Source of the DNA: an uncultured Clostridium sp.
GTDB taxonomy: Bacteria > Bacillota > Clostridia > TANB77 > CAG-508
Length of the DNA stretch: 42,880 nucleotides
Direction: 5' to 3'
Assembly (NCBI GenBank): GCA_900555615.1
Contig: USMB01000010.1
Coordinates: 1-42,880, forward strand
Below, piece by piece: positions 1 through 7,789 of this stretch. The number at the start of each line of letters is the position of its first letter. Position 1 is the stretch's first letter. A program made the translations under genes and the position numbers. The notes below the pieces were generated by a model. That model ran no database searches. It was given only the letters and a program-made list of their open reading frames with translations, and was not told the DNA's origin.

Positions 1-1071
1 TTACCAAATGTAGGAAAAAGTACAATGTTTAATAGTATAACAAAAGCAGGAGCAGAATGTGCAAATTATCCATTTTGCACAATAGAGCCAAATGTAGGAG
101 TAGTAGCTGTTCCAGATGAAAGAATAGACAAATTAGCAGAAATGTATAAACCACAAAAAGTAACAAAAGCAATTGTAGAATTTGTAGACATAGCAGGATT
201 AGTAAAAGGAGCAAGCAAAGGAGAAGGATTAGGAAATAAATTCTTATCACACATTCGTGAAGTAGATGCAATAGCTCAAGTAGTAAGATGTTTTGAAGAT
301 CCAAATGTAATACATGTAGACGGAAGTGTTAATCCATTAAGAGATATAGAAACAATTAATTTGGAATTAATATTTGCAGATATGGAAACATTAGAAAAAA
401 GACTTGACAAAGCAAAGAAAAATCTAAAAGCAGATAAAAAATATCAAGCAGAAATAGATTTAATAGAAAAAATTAAAGCAAATCTAGAAAAAGGAATACC
501 AGCAAGAGCAATAGAATTTAACGAAGATGAACAAGAAATCGTAAAAGATATGTTTTTATTAACAGCAAAGCCAATACTTTATATTGCAAATATATCAGAA
601 GATCAGATTGGAAATGCAGAAAATGAACCAATGGTAAAACAAGTAAAAGAATATGCTGCAAAAGAAGGAGCAGAAGTTATACCATTATGTGTAAAAATTG
701 AAGAAGAATTATCTGGATTAGAAGAACAAGATAAAAAAGAGATGCTAGAAGCACTTGGATTAGAGGAATCAGGATTAGATAAATTAATTAAAAAGAGTTA
801 TGACTTATTAGGATTAATGTCATTCTTGACTGCAGGAGAACCAGAAGTAAGGGCATGGACAATAAAGAAAGGAACAAAAGCACCAAAAGCAGCTGGAAAA
901 ATCCATTCAGATATAGAAAGAGGATTTATAAAAGCAGAAGTAGTATCATTTGATGATTTAGTAAGAGAAGGATCTATGGTAGCCGCAAGAGAAAAAGGAT
1001 TAGTACGTCAGGAAGGAAAAGAATACATTATGCAAGATGGAGATATAGTATTATTTAAATTTAATGTGTAA
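1..1071 (+). CDS. ychF: Redox-regulated/ribosome-binding ATPase YchF (Obg family), 5' partial
   Basis: The reading frame is open from base 1, so only about the first 8 codons are missing (the family is about 365 aa). The first visible residues are LPNVGKST, the G1/P-loop of the Obg family. They are followed by switch residues CANYPFCTIEPN and the DIAGLVKGA G3 region, both typical of YchF. The usual NKxD G4 motif is replaced by NISE (about residue 198 of this fragment), the change that lets YchF bind ATP rather than GTP. A coiled-coil insertion lies at about residues 125-165, and the C-terminal TGS domain ends with the usual GDIVLFKFNV. YchF binds ribosomes and is a general stress/translation factor. 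It is followed by a 150-nt gap with a new promoter, so it ends its own transcript. Identity is very secure. Confidence 0.96.
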   Translation, partial: LPNVGKSTMFNSITKAGAECANYPFCTIEPNVGVVAVPDERIDKLAEMYKPQKVTKAIVEFVDIAGLVKGASKGEGLGNKFLSHIREVDAIAQVVRCFEDPNVIHVDGSVNPLRDIETINLELIFADMETLEKRLDKAKKNLKADKKYQAEIDLIEKIKANLEKGIPARAIEFNEDEQEIVKDMFLLTAKPILYIANISEDQIGNAENEPMVKQVKEYAAKEGAEVIPLCVKIEEELSGLEEQDKKEMLEALGLEESGLDKLIKKSYDLLGLMSFLTAGEPEVRAWTIKKGTKAPKAAGKIHSDIERGFIKAEVVSFDDLVREGSMVAAREKGLVRQEGKEYIMQDGDIVLFKFNV

Positions 1072-1162
1072 AACGTGAAAAAATGAGTAAAATAGCTTAA
1101 AGAAAGATACAAGAAAAAATTTACAACAAAAAAATAAAAAAAATATGCAAAAAAACTTGCAT

Positions 1163-1191
1163 TTGACAAAAAAATGTAGTATAAATATAAA
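1163..1191 (+). promoter_or_regulatory. Sigma-A promoter of the LPKAG protein gene
   Basis: TTGACA at 1163-1168, a 17-nt spacer, then TATAAA at 1186-1191. The -35 is a perfect consensus and the start codon at 1232 lies about 35 nt beyond the expected transcript start. Confidence 0.75.
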
Positions 1192-1231
1192 GAAGAGATA
1201 AATACTATAGATAAAAGAAAGAGGTATGAAA

Positions 1232-1600
1232 ATGAAGAAAGAGAAAATATTGAAAATAATCGTTGTATTAATTTTAGGAGTTACATTACTTGCAATGTCA
1301 ACAAGAGTATTTGCAGCAGTAGGAGATAGCGATGGACTTATGGATTTGTATGATGACACAACAAACCAATTAAATACTACAAATACAAATAATACTAATA
1401 CTAATACAAATCTATTAAATACAAATACATTAAATACGAATACAAATATAACTAATACTACATTAAATACAAATAATTACAATACAAATTTACCAAAAGC
1501 AGGTGCTGCTGAAAATAAAATGTTAGGAGTAGCATTCACAGTATTAGCTATAACAGCCGTATATGCATACAAAAAAGTAAAAGAATATAAAAACATATAA
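1232..1600 (+). CDS. Small Asn/Thr-rich LPKAG-type cell-wall-anchored protein
   Basis: This is a 122-aa secreted protein of no named family. Residues 1-28 form a signal peptide (Lys-rich start, long hydrophobic core, cleavage near VFAA). Residues about 44-86 are low complexity, almost only Asn and Thr with a few Leu, written as loose AAT/ACA/ACT codon repeats. LPKAG at 87-91 is followed by a hydrophobic helix (about 99-113) and a Lys-rich tail, which is the layout of a sortase sorting signal with the Thr of LPxTG replaced by Ala. I place the start at 1232 rather than the ATG at 1226, because GAGG at 1221-1224 is 7 nt from 1232 but only 1 nt from 1226. The sortase at 38735 is one possible processing enzyme. 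The Asn/Thr stalk is probably a flexible or glycosylated spacer (inference). Confidence 0.8.
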   Translation: MKKEKILKIIVVLILGVTLLAMSTRVFAAVGDSDGLMDLYDDTTNQLNTTNTNNTNTNTNLLNTNTLNTNTNITNTTLNTNNYNTNLPKAGAAENKMLGVAFTVLAITAVYAYKKVKEYKNI

Positions 1601-1611
1601 GAGAAAAGTAA

Positions 1612-1806
1612 AATAAAGGTTTCTTACAGAGAAAATTAGCCTTAGGTTGAGAACTAATTTAAGAAAACGTATTTGAAAAACTAACTCTTTAAGTTTCTAG
1701 TGAATAAGCTAGACGTGTAAGATACGTTATAATCAGTAAATTAAGTTAAAATTAGGATGGAACCGTGCATGCACTCCTATAGATGTAAGTCTATAGGAGT
1801 GTTTTT
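1612..1806 (+). promoter_or_regulatory. T-box riboswitch leader of thrS
   Basis: The leader holds the T-box core AGGATGGAACCGTG at 1754-1767, a close variant of the AGGGTGGNACCGCG consensus, followed directly by a factor-independent terminator. Upstream are nested helices expected of a Stem I region: TTTCTTA (about 1620) with TAAGAAA (about 1660), and ACGTAT (about 1668) with ATACGT (about 1724). By established T-box logic, uncharged tRNA-Thr pairs with the specifier and with the T-box bulge, favouring the antiterminator and thrS expression. I could not fix the specifier loop with certainty; ACT triplets at 1653-1655 and 1680-1682 are candidates. The upstream limit is approximate. Confidence 0.85.
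1772..1806 (+). terminator. T-box-controlled intrinsic terminator
   Basis: A perfect 12-bp stem, CACTCCTATAGA (1772-1783) with TCTATAGGAGTG (1790-1801), has a 6-nt loop and a T-run at 1802-1806. The T-box bulge sequence lies just upstream and would form the competing antiterminator. Confidence 0.88.
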
Positions 1807-1892
1807 GTAGTTTATGTTAAAAAATTGGCTATATTTTGGCAAAATTGCAGAAAACTCTGTTCCATACAATTATAAAACATGGGGGTATAATT

Positions 1893-3839
1893 ATGATTAA
1901 AGTAACACTAAAAGATGGAAAAGTATTAGAGGTAGAAGAAGGAAAAACAGTATTAGAAGTTGCAAAACAAATTAGCGAAGGATTAGCAAGAATGGCAACA
2001 TGTGCAACAGTAAATGGAGAAGTAAAAGACTTAAGATATGAATTAAAAGAAGATTGTAATTTAAGTATAGAAACATTTGAAAACAGTGAAGATGGAAAAA
2101 AGGCATATTGGCATACAACAGCTCATATCATGGCACAAGCTGTAAAAAGATTATTTCCAAATACAAAATTAGGAATAGGACCAGCTATTGAAAATGGATT
2201 TTACTATGATTTTAAAGTAGAAAAACCATTAACAGAAGATGATATGAAAAAAATTGAAGAAGAAATGAAAAAGATAATTAAAGAGGATTTACCATTAGAA
2301 AGAAGTTCATTATCAAGAAAAGATGCAATCAAATTAATGAAAGACAAAAATGAAGATTTCAAAGTTCAATTAATAGAGGAATTACCAGAAGGAGAAGAAA
2401 TTTCTTTCTATACACAAGGTGAATATATAGACTTATGTGCAGGACCTCATTTAATGAGTACAGGAAAAGTAAAATCAATTAAATTATTATCAACATCAGC
2501 AGCATATTGGAAAGGAAATCAAGAAAATGATTCAATGCAAAGAATTTATGGAATTTCTTTCCCAAAAGCAAGTCAATTAGAAGAACACTTAAAATTGTTA
2601 GAAGAAGCTAAAGAAAGAGATCATAGAAAAATAGGAAAAGACCTAGAATTATTTATGACACATGAATTAGTTGGTTCAGGACTTCCAATGTATTTGCCAC
2701 ATGGCGCAACAATAAGAAGAATATTGGAAAGATATATTCAAGATAAAGAAATTGCATTAGGATATAGCCATGTATATACACCATCACTTGCAAATGTAGA
2801 ATTATACAAAACAAGTGGACACTGGGATCACTATAAAGAAGACATGTTCCCACCAATGAAAATGGATAATGAAGAAATGGTTTTAAGACCAATGAACTGT
2901 CCACATCACATGTTAATATATAAGAGCAAAACACGTTCTTATAGAGATTTACCAATAAGAATTGGTGAACTTGCAAATGACTTCAGATATGAAAATAGTG
3001 GAGCTGTTTGTGGACTTGAAAGAGTTAGACAAATGTGTCAAAATGATGCACACTTATTTGTAAGACCAGACCAAATAAAAGAAGAAGTTGGAAATGTATT
3101 AAAATTAATAAAAGAAGTATATCAAAAAGATTTTGGGTTTTCACCAGATTCATTTAAATATAGATTGTCTTTAAGAGATAAAAACAATAAAGCAAAATAT
3201 ATTGATAATGATGAAATGTGGGAAACAGCAGAAGCACAATTAAGAGCAATTTTAACAGAGATGAATATAGACTTCTATGAGGCAGAAGGAGAAGCCGCAT
3301 TCTATGGACCAAAGATTGATATTCAAATAAAAACAGCACTAAATCATGATGTAACAATTCCAACATGTCAATTAGACTTTGCATTACCAGAAAGATTTGA
3401 TTTAAGCTTTATAGGAGAAGATAATAAAGAACATAGACCAGTAGTAATTCATAGAGCAATACTTGGTTCTTCTGATAGATTTATTTCATTCTTAATAGAA
3501 GAAACAAAAGGAGCATTCCCACTATGGTTGTCACCAGTTCAAGTTAAAATATTACCTATAACAGATAACCAAATTGAATATGCAAAAGAGGTTGAAGAGA
3601 AATTAAGAGAAAATAGAATAAGAGTAGAATTAGATGAGTCTAATGAAAAAGTTGGATATAAAATTAGAAAAGCTCAACTTGAAAAAGTTCCATATATGCT
3701 AGTTTTAGGAGCAAAAGAACAAGATGAAAAATTAATTGCAGTACGTTCAAGAAAAGCTGGAGATATTGGACAAATGAAATTAGATGAATTTATTTCAAAA
3801 TTAAAAACTGAGATTGAAACAAAAGCAATAAGTGAATAG
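1893..3839 (+). CDS. thrS: Threonyl-tRNA synthetase
   Basis: The product (648 aa, close to the family's 640) charges tRNA-Thr with threonine. I start it at the ATG at 1893, preceded by GGGGG at 1881-1885; the open frame reaches back to a TTG at 1836 but that has no ribosome site. Domains in order: TGS (about 1-62); N2 editing domain with HTTAH (74-78) and CAGPH (182-186), which removes mischarged Ser; class II catalytic core with the zinc ligands Cys336 (MNCPHHM), His387 and His520; and the C-terminal anticodon-binding domain (from about 545). All key residues are present. Expression is controlled by the T-box just upstream. Confidence 0.97.
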   Translation: MIKVTLKDGKVLEVEEGKTVLEVAKQISEGLARMATCATVNGEVKDLRYELKEDCNLSIETFENSEDGKKAYWHTTAHIMAQAVKRLFPNTKLGIGPAIENGFYYDFKVEKPLTEDDMKKIEEEMKKIIKEDLPLERSSLSRKDAIKLMKDKNEDFKVQLIEELPEGEEISFYTQGEYIDLCAGPHLMSTGKVKSIKLLSTSAAYWKGNQENDSMQRIYGISFPKASQLEEHLKLLEEAKERDHRKIGKDLELFMTHELVGSGLPMYLPHGATIRRILERYIQDKEIALGYSHVYTPSLANVELYKTSGHWDHYKEDMFPPMKMDNEEMVLRPMNCPHHMLIYKSKTRSYRDLPIRIGELANDFRYENSGAVCGLERVRQMCQNDAHLFVRPDQIKEEVGNVLKLIKEVYQKDFGFSPDSFKYRLSLRDKNNKAKYIDNDEMWETAEAQLRAILTEMNIDFYEAEGEAAFYGPKIDIQIKTALNHDVTIPTCQLDFALPERFDLSFIGEDNKEHRPVVIHRAILGSSDRFISFLIEETKGAFPLWLSPVQVKILPITDNQIEYAKEVEEKLRENRIRVELDESNEKVGYKIRKAQLEKVPYMLVLGAKEQDEKLIAVRSRKAGDIGQMKLDEFISKLKTEIETKAISE

Positions 3840-3846
3840 AAAAAAA

Positions 3847-3876
3847 GGTGGTAGACAATATGTCTGCCACCTTTTT
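3847..3876 (+). terminator. Intrinsic terminator of thrS
   Basis: GGTGGTAGAC (3847-3856) pairs with GTCTGCCACC (3862-3871), with one G-U pair, followed by TTTTT. An A-run precedes it, so it may also act weakly on the other strand. Confidence 0.9.
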
Positions 3877-3907
3877 CTATAGGAGGAGTTTTTAGATAAA
3901 ACTTTGT

Positions 3908-4123
3908 TTACTCCATCAACTGTTTTGCTGCATTCAAAATAGCTTGAATTGCAGCTGCTTTATCCAACACTTCCTCGGGCTTGTATCCAATATCAACGAT
4001 TTTATTGTATGTGACAATAAGATCATTAAAGAGTTCCTTGTTTTCGTTGATAACCTGCAAAATATCTGCAAGTTTATCAGCGTCTTCTACAATTTTATAA
4101 AATAGCTCCCAACACCAAAATTC
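3908..4123 (-). pseudogene. Orphan coding tail without a start codon, abutting the M14 gene
   Basis: On the minus strand a frame stays open from 4123 to the TAA at 3908-3910. It encodes a helical, acidic segment (EDADKLADILQVINENKE, later YKPEEVLDKAAAIQ, ending AAKQLME). The sequence from about 4090 down looks coding and is richer in G+C than its neighbours, yet this frame has no ATG or GTG. Its upstream part overlaps the last codons of the M14 peptidase in another frame. It could be the 3' remnant of a gene whose front was replaced, or a tail joined to M14 by a second frameshift; M14 peptidases of this type normally end where the M14 frame ends here. I recognise no family. The rest of the 3877-4094 stretch holds nothing else I can support. 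Confidence 0.4.
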
Positions 4124-5001
4124 CTAAATTATCCTCATAAATTTGTCTAAATTGAGTGACAGGCAGAGGGCTAACGCCTAGACCAGCTTCAATAGTATAA
4201 CCAGGTCTATTGTAGTTTTGAATAAACCAATCCTTATAGCCAGCAAAGCAAGAAGCATATGGAGTAGGCTCAAGAGAGTATCCACTAACATTAGAAAATT
4301 GAGTTCCAATTGCAAAGGCTCCAGGAGGATTGTAATTTTGAAATTGCCAATAAATAACTTCACCTTGAGTATGATAAGCAAGAACCAATCGGAAGTTATG
4401 TTGCAATGTAAAATTATAAACAGCTATAGCTTCTGGTTCTGTAAGAGGTCCATAACCCACAAAATCTCTAGGAGAGGGTCCGAGTAAATCCTTGAGGATA
4501 TTTTATTTCACGAGCATTTTCCCATCCTGCTGGAAACTGAAGATTCAAATCTACACCACGAATATTTGCTTTCCAGCCATCAGGAAAAGGAATTGTAGGA
4601 TATTCATCAGCTATCTTTTGGGCTTGTTTGTAAGACTGAGAAGTTGCAGGCAAAGCACCAGTAACTAAATCGACACCATCAGGATTAACTAATGGCACAA
4701 TGTAAATAGAAACAGAGTCAAATAATCTTCTGGCTGAAAAATTCCAAATAGTAGAATTATTTTGAATAGCAGTACAATATTCATATAAAAATTCTAAAAA
4801 AAGAATAGAAGTTATCCATTCATTAGCATGATAACTTGCTGAATAAAATACTTCTTTTTGTCCACGACCAACTCTAACAAAAGGAATATCTTTTCCTAAA
4901 ACACTTTTTCCAATTGAACCAGTTTGTAAAAACGGATAAGATTGTTTTAAAATTTGTAAATTTTCATATAATAAATTAGAACTAAAAATGAAATCGTCCA
5001 T
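4095..5001 (-). pseudogene. M14-family zinc carboxypeptidase (gamma-D-glutamyl-diamino-acid peptidase type), interrupted by a +1 frameshift
   Basis: Two adjoining minus-strand frames together make a complete M14 peptidase. The first part starts at ATG 4999-5001 (GAGG 6 nt upstream; the open frame goes back to a TTG at 5040). It carries the zinc motif HANE (His58, Glu61) and the substrate-binding NPDGVDL, and runs off-frame at a CGG codon (4480-4482). Dropping the C at 4482 gives GFT-GPSPRDF-VGYGPLTEPEA and a 301-aa protein with the third zinc ligand (AYHTQG, His210) and the catalytic Glu271 (YTIEAGLG). The family cuts peptidoglycan stem peptides, often in spore formers. All catalytic residues survive, so the gene is either recently broken, recoded, or hit by a sequence error. 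It is convergent with thrS. Confidence 0.82.
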
Positions 5002-5080
5002 AAAAACCTCATTTCTGAATATTTTCTTGATATGTGGCAAAATACATATAAGAAAAATACTATTATTATTGTAATATCAT

Positions 5081-5109
5081 ATGACAAAAATGTAAAAATG
5101 TGATATAAA
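5081..5109 (+). promoter_or_regulatory. Probable promoter of the deaminase/MBL operon
   Basis: ATGACA at 5081-5086, a 17-nt spacer and TATAAA at 5104-5109. The -35 differs from TTGACA at its first two positions, so this is moderate evidence. Confidence 0.5.
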
Positions 5110-5132
5110 TATGTAGGAAAGGAATGATGCGA

Positions 5133-5594
5133 ATGAACGAATATATGGAAATTGCCAAAAACAAATCAATTCAAGGCTTTAAAAACAAAGAGGGAGGTCC
5201 TTTTGGTGCAGTAATAACTGATAAAAACGGAAATATAATAGCAGAGGGGAATAATAGGGTTTTATGCAGTAATGACCCAACTGCACATGCCGAGGTTGTA
5301 GCAATAAGAACTGCTTGCGAAAAATTAAAAACATATGATTTATCAGATTATATCTTATATACATCATGTGAGCCATGTCCAATGTGTTTATCAGCAATAA
5401 TTTGGGCTAATATTAAAAAAGTATATTATGGATGCACAAAAGAAGATGCAGGAAATATAGGATTTAGAGATGATATAATTTACCAATATTTAAAAGGTGA
5501 AAATAAAGATTTAATAAATTTACAACAAATGGATAGAGATGAATGTATAAAGGCATTTGAGGAATATAAAAAGGAAAATGGGTTAATTTATTAA
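5133..5594 (+). CDS. Nucleoside/guanine deaminase-type zinc hydrolase (CDA fold)
   Basis: A 153-aa member of the cytidine/deoxycytidylate deaminase superfamily. The zinc site is HAE (His52, catalytic Glu54) with PCPMC (Cys82, Cys85). The tail after the core (GNIGFRDDIIYQYL, a C-terminal helix, then GLIY) resembles guanine deaminase of the GuaD type more than tRNA adenosine deaminase TadA, so guanine to xanthine is the likeliest reaction; substrate is inferred from family likeness only. There are three clustered ATGs (5124, 5127, 5133). I prefer 5133 because AGGAAAGGA ends 9 nt before it; 5127 is also possible. It is followed 21 nt later by the MBL gene, probably in one operon. Confidence 0.85.
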   Translation: MNEYMEIAKNKSIQGFKNKEGGPFGAVITDKNGNIIAEGNNRVLCSNDPTAHAEVVAIRTACEKLKTYDLSDYILYTSCEPCPMCLSAIIWANIKKVYYGCTKEDAGNIGFRDDIIYQYLKGENKDLINLQQMDRDECIKAFEEYKKENGLIY

Positions 5595-5615
5595 TACAGA
5601 TTAGGAGGACAAAAG

Positions 5616-6248
5616 ATGATTGATAATATAGAGGTGTTATGCCATAGTTGCATAAAAATAAGTGGGGATAAAACGATTTATATAGATCCTTTTAGGATAG
5701 AGGAAGAGATGAAAGATGCGGATTTGATTTTTGTTACACATAATCATTATGACCACTATTCAGAGGATGATATAGAAAAAATAAAAAAGGATAATACACA
5801 AATTGTTGTTCCAGAAGATTTACTTACAAATGTGTTGAGATTTGGATTTGAACCACAAAATGTATTGGCGGTTGAGCCAAATAAGAAGTATAAAATAGAC
5901 GGAATTGAGTTTGAAACAGTTCCTGCTTACAATATTAATAAACAGTTTCATCCAAAAGTAAATGAGTGGGTAGGATATATTATAACATTAGATGGATTGA
6001 GATATTATTTTGCAGGAGATACTGATATTACAGAAGAAAGTAAAAAGGTGAAATGTGATGTTGCTTTTGTTCCAGTTGGGGGAACTTATACAATGAATGC
6101 TAAAGAAGCGGTTGATTTAATGCATATAATTAAACCACGAGTTGCGGTACCAATTCACTATGGTTGTATAGTTGGAACTCAACAAGATGCAGATTTTTTT
6201 GTGAAATGGCTAGGACCTGATATTGAAGGTGAAATATTGATGAAATAA
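5616..6248 (+). CDS. MBL-fold metal-dependent hydrolase (UlaG-like)
   Basis: A 210-aa metallo-beta-lactamase-fold protein with HNHYDH (His42, His44, Asp46, His47), a second metal Asp in FAGDTD (about residue 136) and a distal His in VPIHYG (about 182). This is the pattern of the YtkL/UlaG group of lactonase-like hydrolases. Its substrate cannot be told from the sequence. RBS AGGAGG lies 9 nt ahead of the ATG. It is last in its operon, with a terminator 7 nt beyond its stop. Confidence 0.85.
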   Translation: MIDNIEVLCHSCIKISGDKTIYIDPFRIEEEMKDADLIFVTHNHYDHYSEDDIEKIKKDNTQIVVPEDLLTNVLRFGFEPQNVLAVEPNKKYKIDGIEFETVPAYNINKQFHPKVNEWVGYIITLDGLRYYFAGDTDITEESKKVKCDVAFVPVGGTYTMNAKEAVDLMHIIKPRVAVPIHYGCIVGTQQDADFFVKWLGPDIEGEILMK

Positions 6249-6254
6249 ATAAAA

Positions 6255-6293
6255 AACACTGTAGCGAATTAAATATTCGAGCAGTGTTTTTTT
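6255..6293 (+). terminator. Intrinsic terminator after the MBL gene
   Basis: AACACTG (6256-6262) pairs with CAGTGTT (about 6282-6288), with an inner helix CGAAT/ATTCG, followed by a T-run to 6293. Confidence 0.85.
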
Positions 6294-6329
6294 GGTCCCA
6301 ATTTGGAACCTTAAATCTTGGAATAATTT

Positions 6330-6680
6330 TGGTGGAGATGAGGGGAGTCGAACCCCTGTCCATAACAAAATTCACATAAACTTCTCCGAGTGCAGTTAAT
6401 TGTAAAAATTCATTTAATAAACGACAATCAACAAACGAAAACTAAACATATCTGCTAAATACCCACTGTTTTCGCAGAAAAAACAGCTTTGTTTCCCACT
6501 AAATGACACCAAATTAGAATATGTGGGGACACTCTAATAGGCGTTGCCGCAAACTAAGCAGCAAATGCTAATTCTGTATTATCAGCGTTTATTTTTAATT
6601 TCTCGTTTTTTAAGTGGCCAACGAGAATCCACTACTCGCTATTCATGCTTCAGATGAAATGTCGAAACCATTACATCCCC
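6330..6680 (-). ncRNA. ssrA: Transfer-messenger RNA (tmRNA)
   Basis: On the minus strand the RNA opens at 6680 with GGGGATG, which pairs with CATCTCC near the 3' end to make the acceptor stem. The 3' end is an encoded CCA (6330-6332), preceded by the T-arm GGGGTTCGACTCCCC. Near the 5' end is the invariant TGGTTTCGACA of tmRNA. A pseudoknot stem TTCTCGT/ACGAGAA (about 6597-6625) precedes the tag frame at 6554-6586. That frame reads ADNTELAFAA then TAG, so the degradation tag would end in AFAA. The RNA rescues stalled ribosomes with SmpB. At 351 nt it is the normal size. The tag resume codon is inferred from position after the first pseudoknot. Confidence 0.97.
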
Positions 6681-6693
6681 ATATGCAATATTT

Positions 6694-6722
6694 ATTATAA
6701 TATATTTTATGAATAAATTCAA
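6694..6722 (-). promoter_or_regulatory. Promoter of ssrA
   Basis: On the minus strand TTGAAT (6717-6722), a 17-nt spacer and TATAAT (6694-6699) stand 13 nt before the mature 5' end, which leaves room for a short leader removed by RNase P. Confidence 0.8.
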
Positions 6723-6740
6723 TATAAAAAGGAACAATAA

Positions 6741-6786
6741 TAAAAAGAAATGCTTTCTATTGCAAAAAAATGCAAATAGAAAGCAT
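6741..6786 (-). terminator. Intrinsic terminator of the C39-like gene
   Basis: A long stem, ATGCTTTCTAT-TGCA (6750-6764) with TGCAAATAGAAAGCAT (6771-6786), has one bulged base. On the minus strand it is followed by a T-rich tract at 6741-6749. Confidence 0.78.
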
Positions 6787-6833
6787 CAATAGATTAATTA
6801 GAATTCAGTTGAACTCTAAGCTATGAGGAAGTT

Positions 6834-7703
6834 TTATTTATGATAATGAAAAATCGGGTCTGTATCCCAGATGCAAGTCTTAGAATGGTCTGCAACAGCA
6901 GAAGAATATAACTGCAAAGCAGGAATATTTACAATTCCATTTTCGGAATTGCTATCAACAATTGTAGCCATATCATGTTCCAGTCCAATAAGAATGACGT
7001 AATGTCCGCCAGTAAGTTCCGAATTGTTATAATACAAATTATCACATACATACATTGGAACAGGAACGCCATATTTAATGTTTTTCTTAATTTGCTCAAT
7101 ATGCTTCAAGCGAGTGTTCGTATAAGGAAGTGTATTATCATTCGCAACGAGAGCAATCAACTCATCCAAGAAAAAAACACATCCATCCATTCCAAGGGGA
7201 ATGTCATAAATGTTTTTGGCGTCATCATACTTCCAAGAGCAGTACCCTTTTTTTACCATGAGTTTAGTCAGAGCAAAAATAGAATTTTCACGTTCGTCAA
7301 AAAGTGAAGGTTTGTCTACTGTCAAATTAGCCCTGGCACAACATAAGATTAAAAGGTTATAAATAGCCAAAATTAAACTACTATCAACTTTTGCAGTGCA
7401 TTTCTTGTTAAATGGCAGAGAGGACAGCAATGGATCTCTTTTTAATGCAAACATTTTTTGCTTGCTGAATTCAATTGCTGTATCTACAAGCCGATTTGCC
7501 ACGATATTAAACCAGCAAATATTATCAGGGCCTAATCTATTTGCTTCATCTATGCTATCCAACAACAGAAGATAAGTAGATTTAAGTCTATCACTTGCTC
7601 CAAAATGATAAGATATTCGCCGATTGTTTAATAAGGGTTCTTTTTGAAATTCGGGTAGATGAGTTAAAGAAACAGCATGCTTGCAAAATCTTTTTGTGTA
7701 CAC
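6834..7703 (-). CDS. C39-like papain-fold protein of unknown role
   Basis: A 289-aa protein without a clear signal peptide. The C-terminal third has the look of a C39-like (papain-fold) peptidase: a Cys in MDGCVFFLDELIAL (about 172), an alpha/beta stretch with GVPVPMYV, then GGHYVILIG (His about 232) and TIVDSNS (Asp about 246), giving a possible Cys-His-Asp triad. The N-terminal 160 residues are helical and unknown to me. The start is a GTG at 7701-7703 with GAGAGG 9 nt upstream; an in-frame TAA rules out an earlier start. Codon use differs from the neighbours: two in-frame CGG codons (7491-7493, 7620-7622), many CTN and ATC. It is a single-gene unit with its own promoter, structured leader and terminator, so acquisition by transfer is likely (inference). 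Confidence 0.68.
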   Translation of the reverse strand: MYTKRFCKHAVSLTHLPEFQKEPLLNNRRISYHFGASDRLKSTYLLLLDSIDEANRLGPDNICWFNIVANRLVDTAIEFSKQKMFALKRDPLLSSLPFNKKCTAKVDSSLILAIYNLLILCCARANLTVDKPSLFDERENSIFALTKLMVKKGYCSWKYDDAKNIYDIPLGMDGCVFFLDELIALVANDNTLPYTNTRLKHIEQIKKNIKYGVPVPMYVCDNLYYNNSELTGGHYVILIGLEHDMATIVDSNSENGIVNIPALQLYSSAVADHSKTCIWDTDPIFHYHK

Positions 7704-7741
7704 GATAAATTACCTCTCAATCAATCAATTTTTTTAATGTC

Positions 7742-7782
7742 CGGATATATCCGACTTTTTACCTCCTCAATAAAAAAAGTCG
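7742..7782 (-). promoter_or_regulatory. Structured leader: two adjoining inverted repeats ahead of the C39-like gene
   Basis: The 5' leader has a 9-bp inverted repeat, CGACTTTTT (7752-7760, plus strand) with AAAAAGTCG (7774-7782). On the transcript its loop displays GAGGAGGT, a perfect ribosome-binding sequence with no start codon after it. It shares two bases with a 12-bp perfect palindrome CGGATATATCCG at 7742-7753. The real start codon is about 40 nt farther on with its own GAGAGG. The palindrome could instead be a DNA operator. Confidence 0.5.
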
Positions 7783-7789
7783 CAGTACT

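Noticed and set aside
1300..1500. Asn/Thr codon repeats as a CRISPR or tandem-repeat array
   Set aside because: They are irregular, lie in a coding frame with signal peptide and sorting signal, and have no spacer structure.
1836..1892. Longer thrS start at TTG 1836
   Set aside because: No ribosome site, and the extra 19 residues are not part of the TGS domain; ATG 1893 has GGGGG at the right distance.
4218..4487. Plus-strand open frame opposite the M14 gene
   Set aside because: The minus strand encodes clear M14 motifs here; the plus frame has no ribosome site or recognisable protein.
6294..6310. Small inverted repeat GGTCCC/GGAACC near the ssrA 3' end
   Set aside because: Imperfect (one mismatch in six), no T-run, and not distinguishable from chance.
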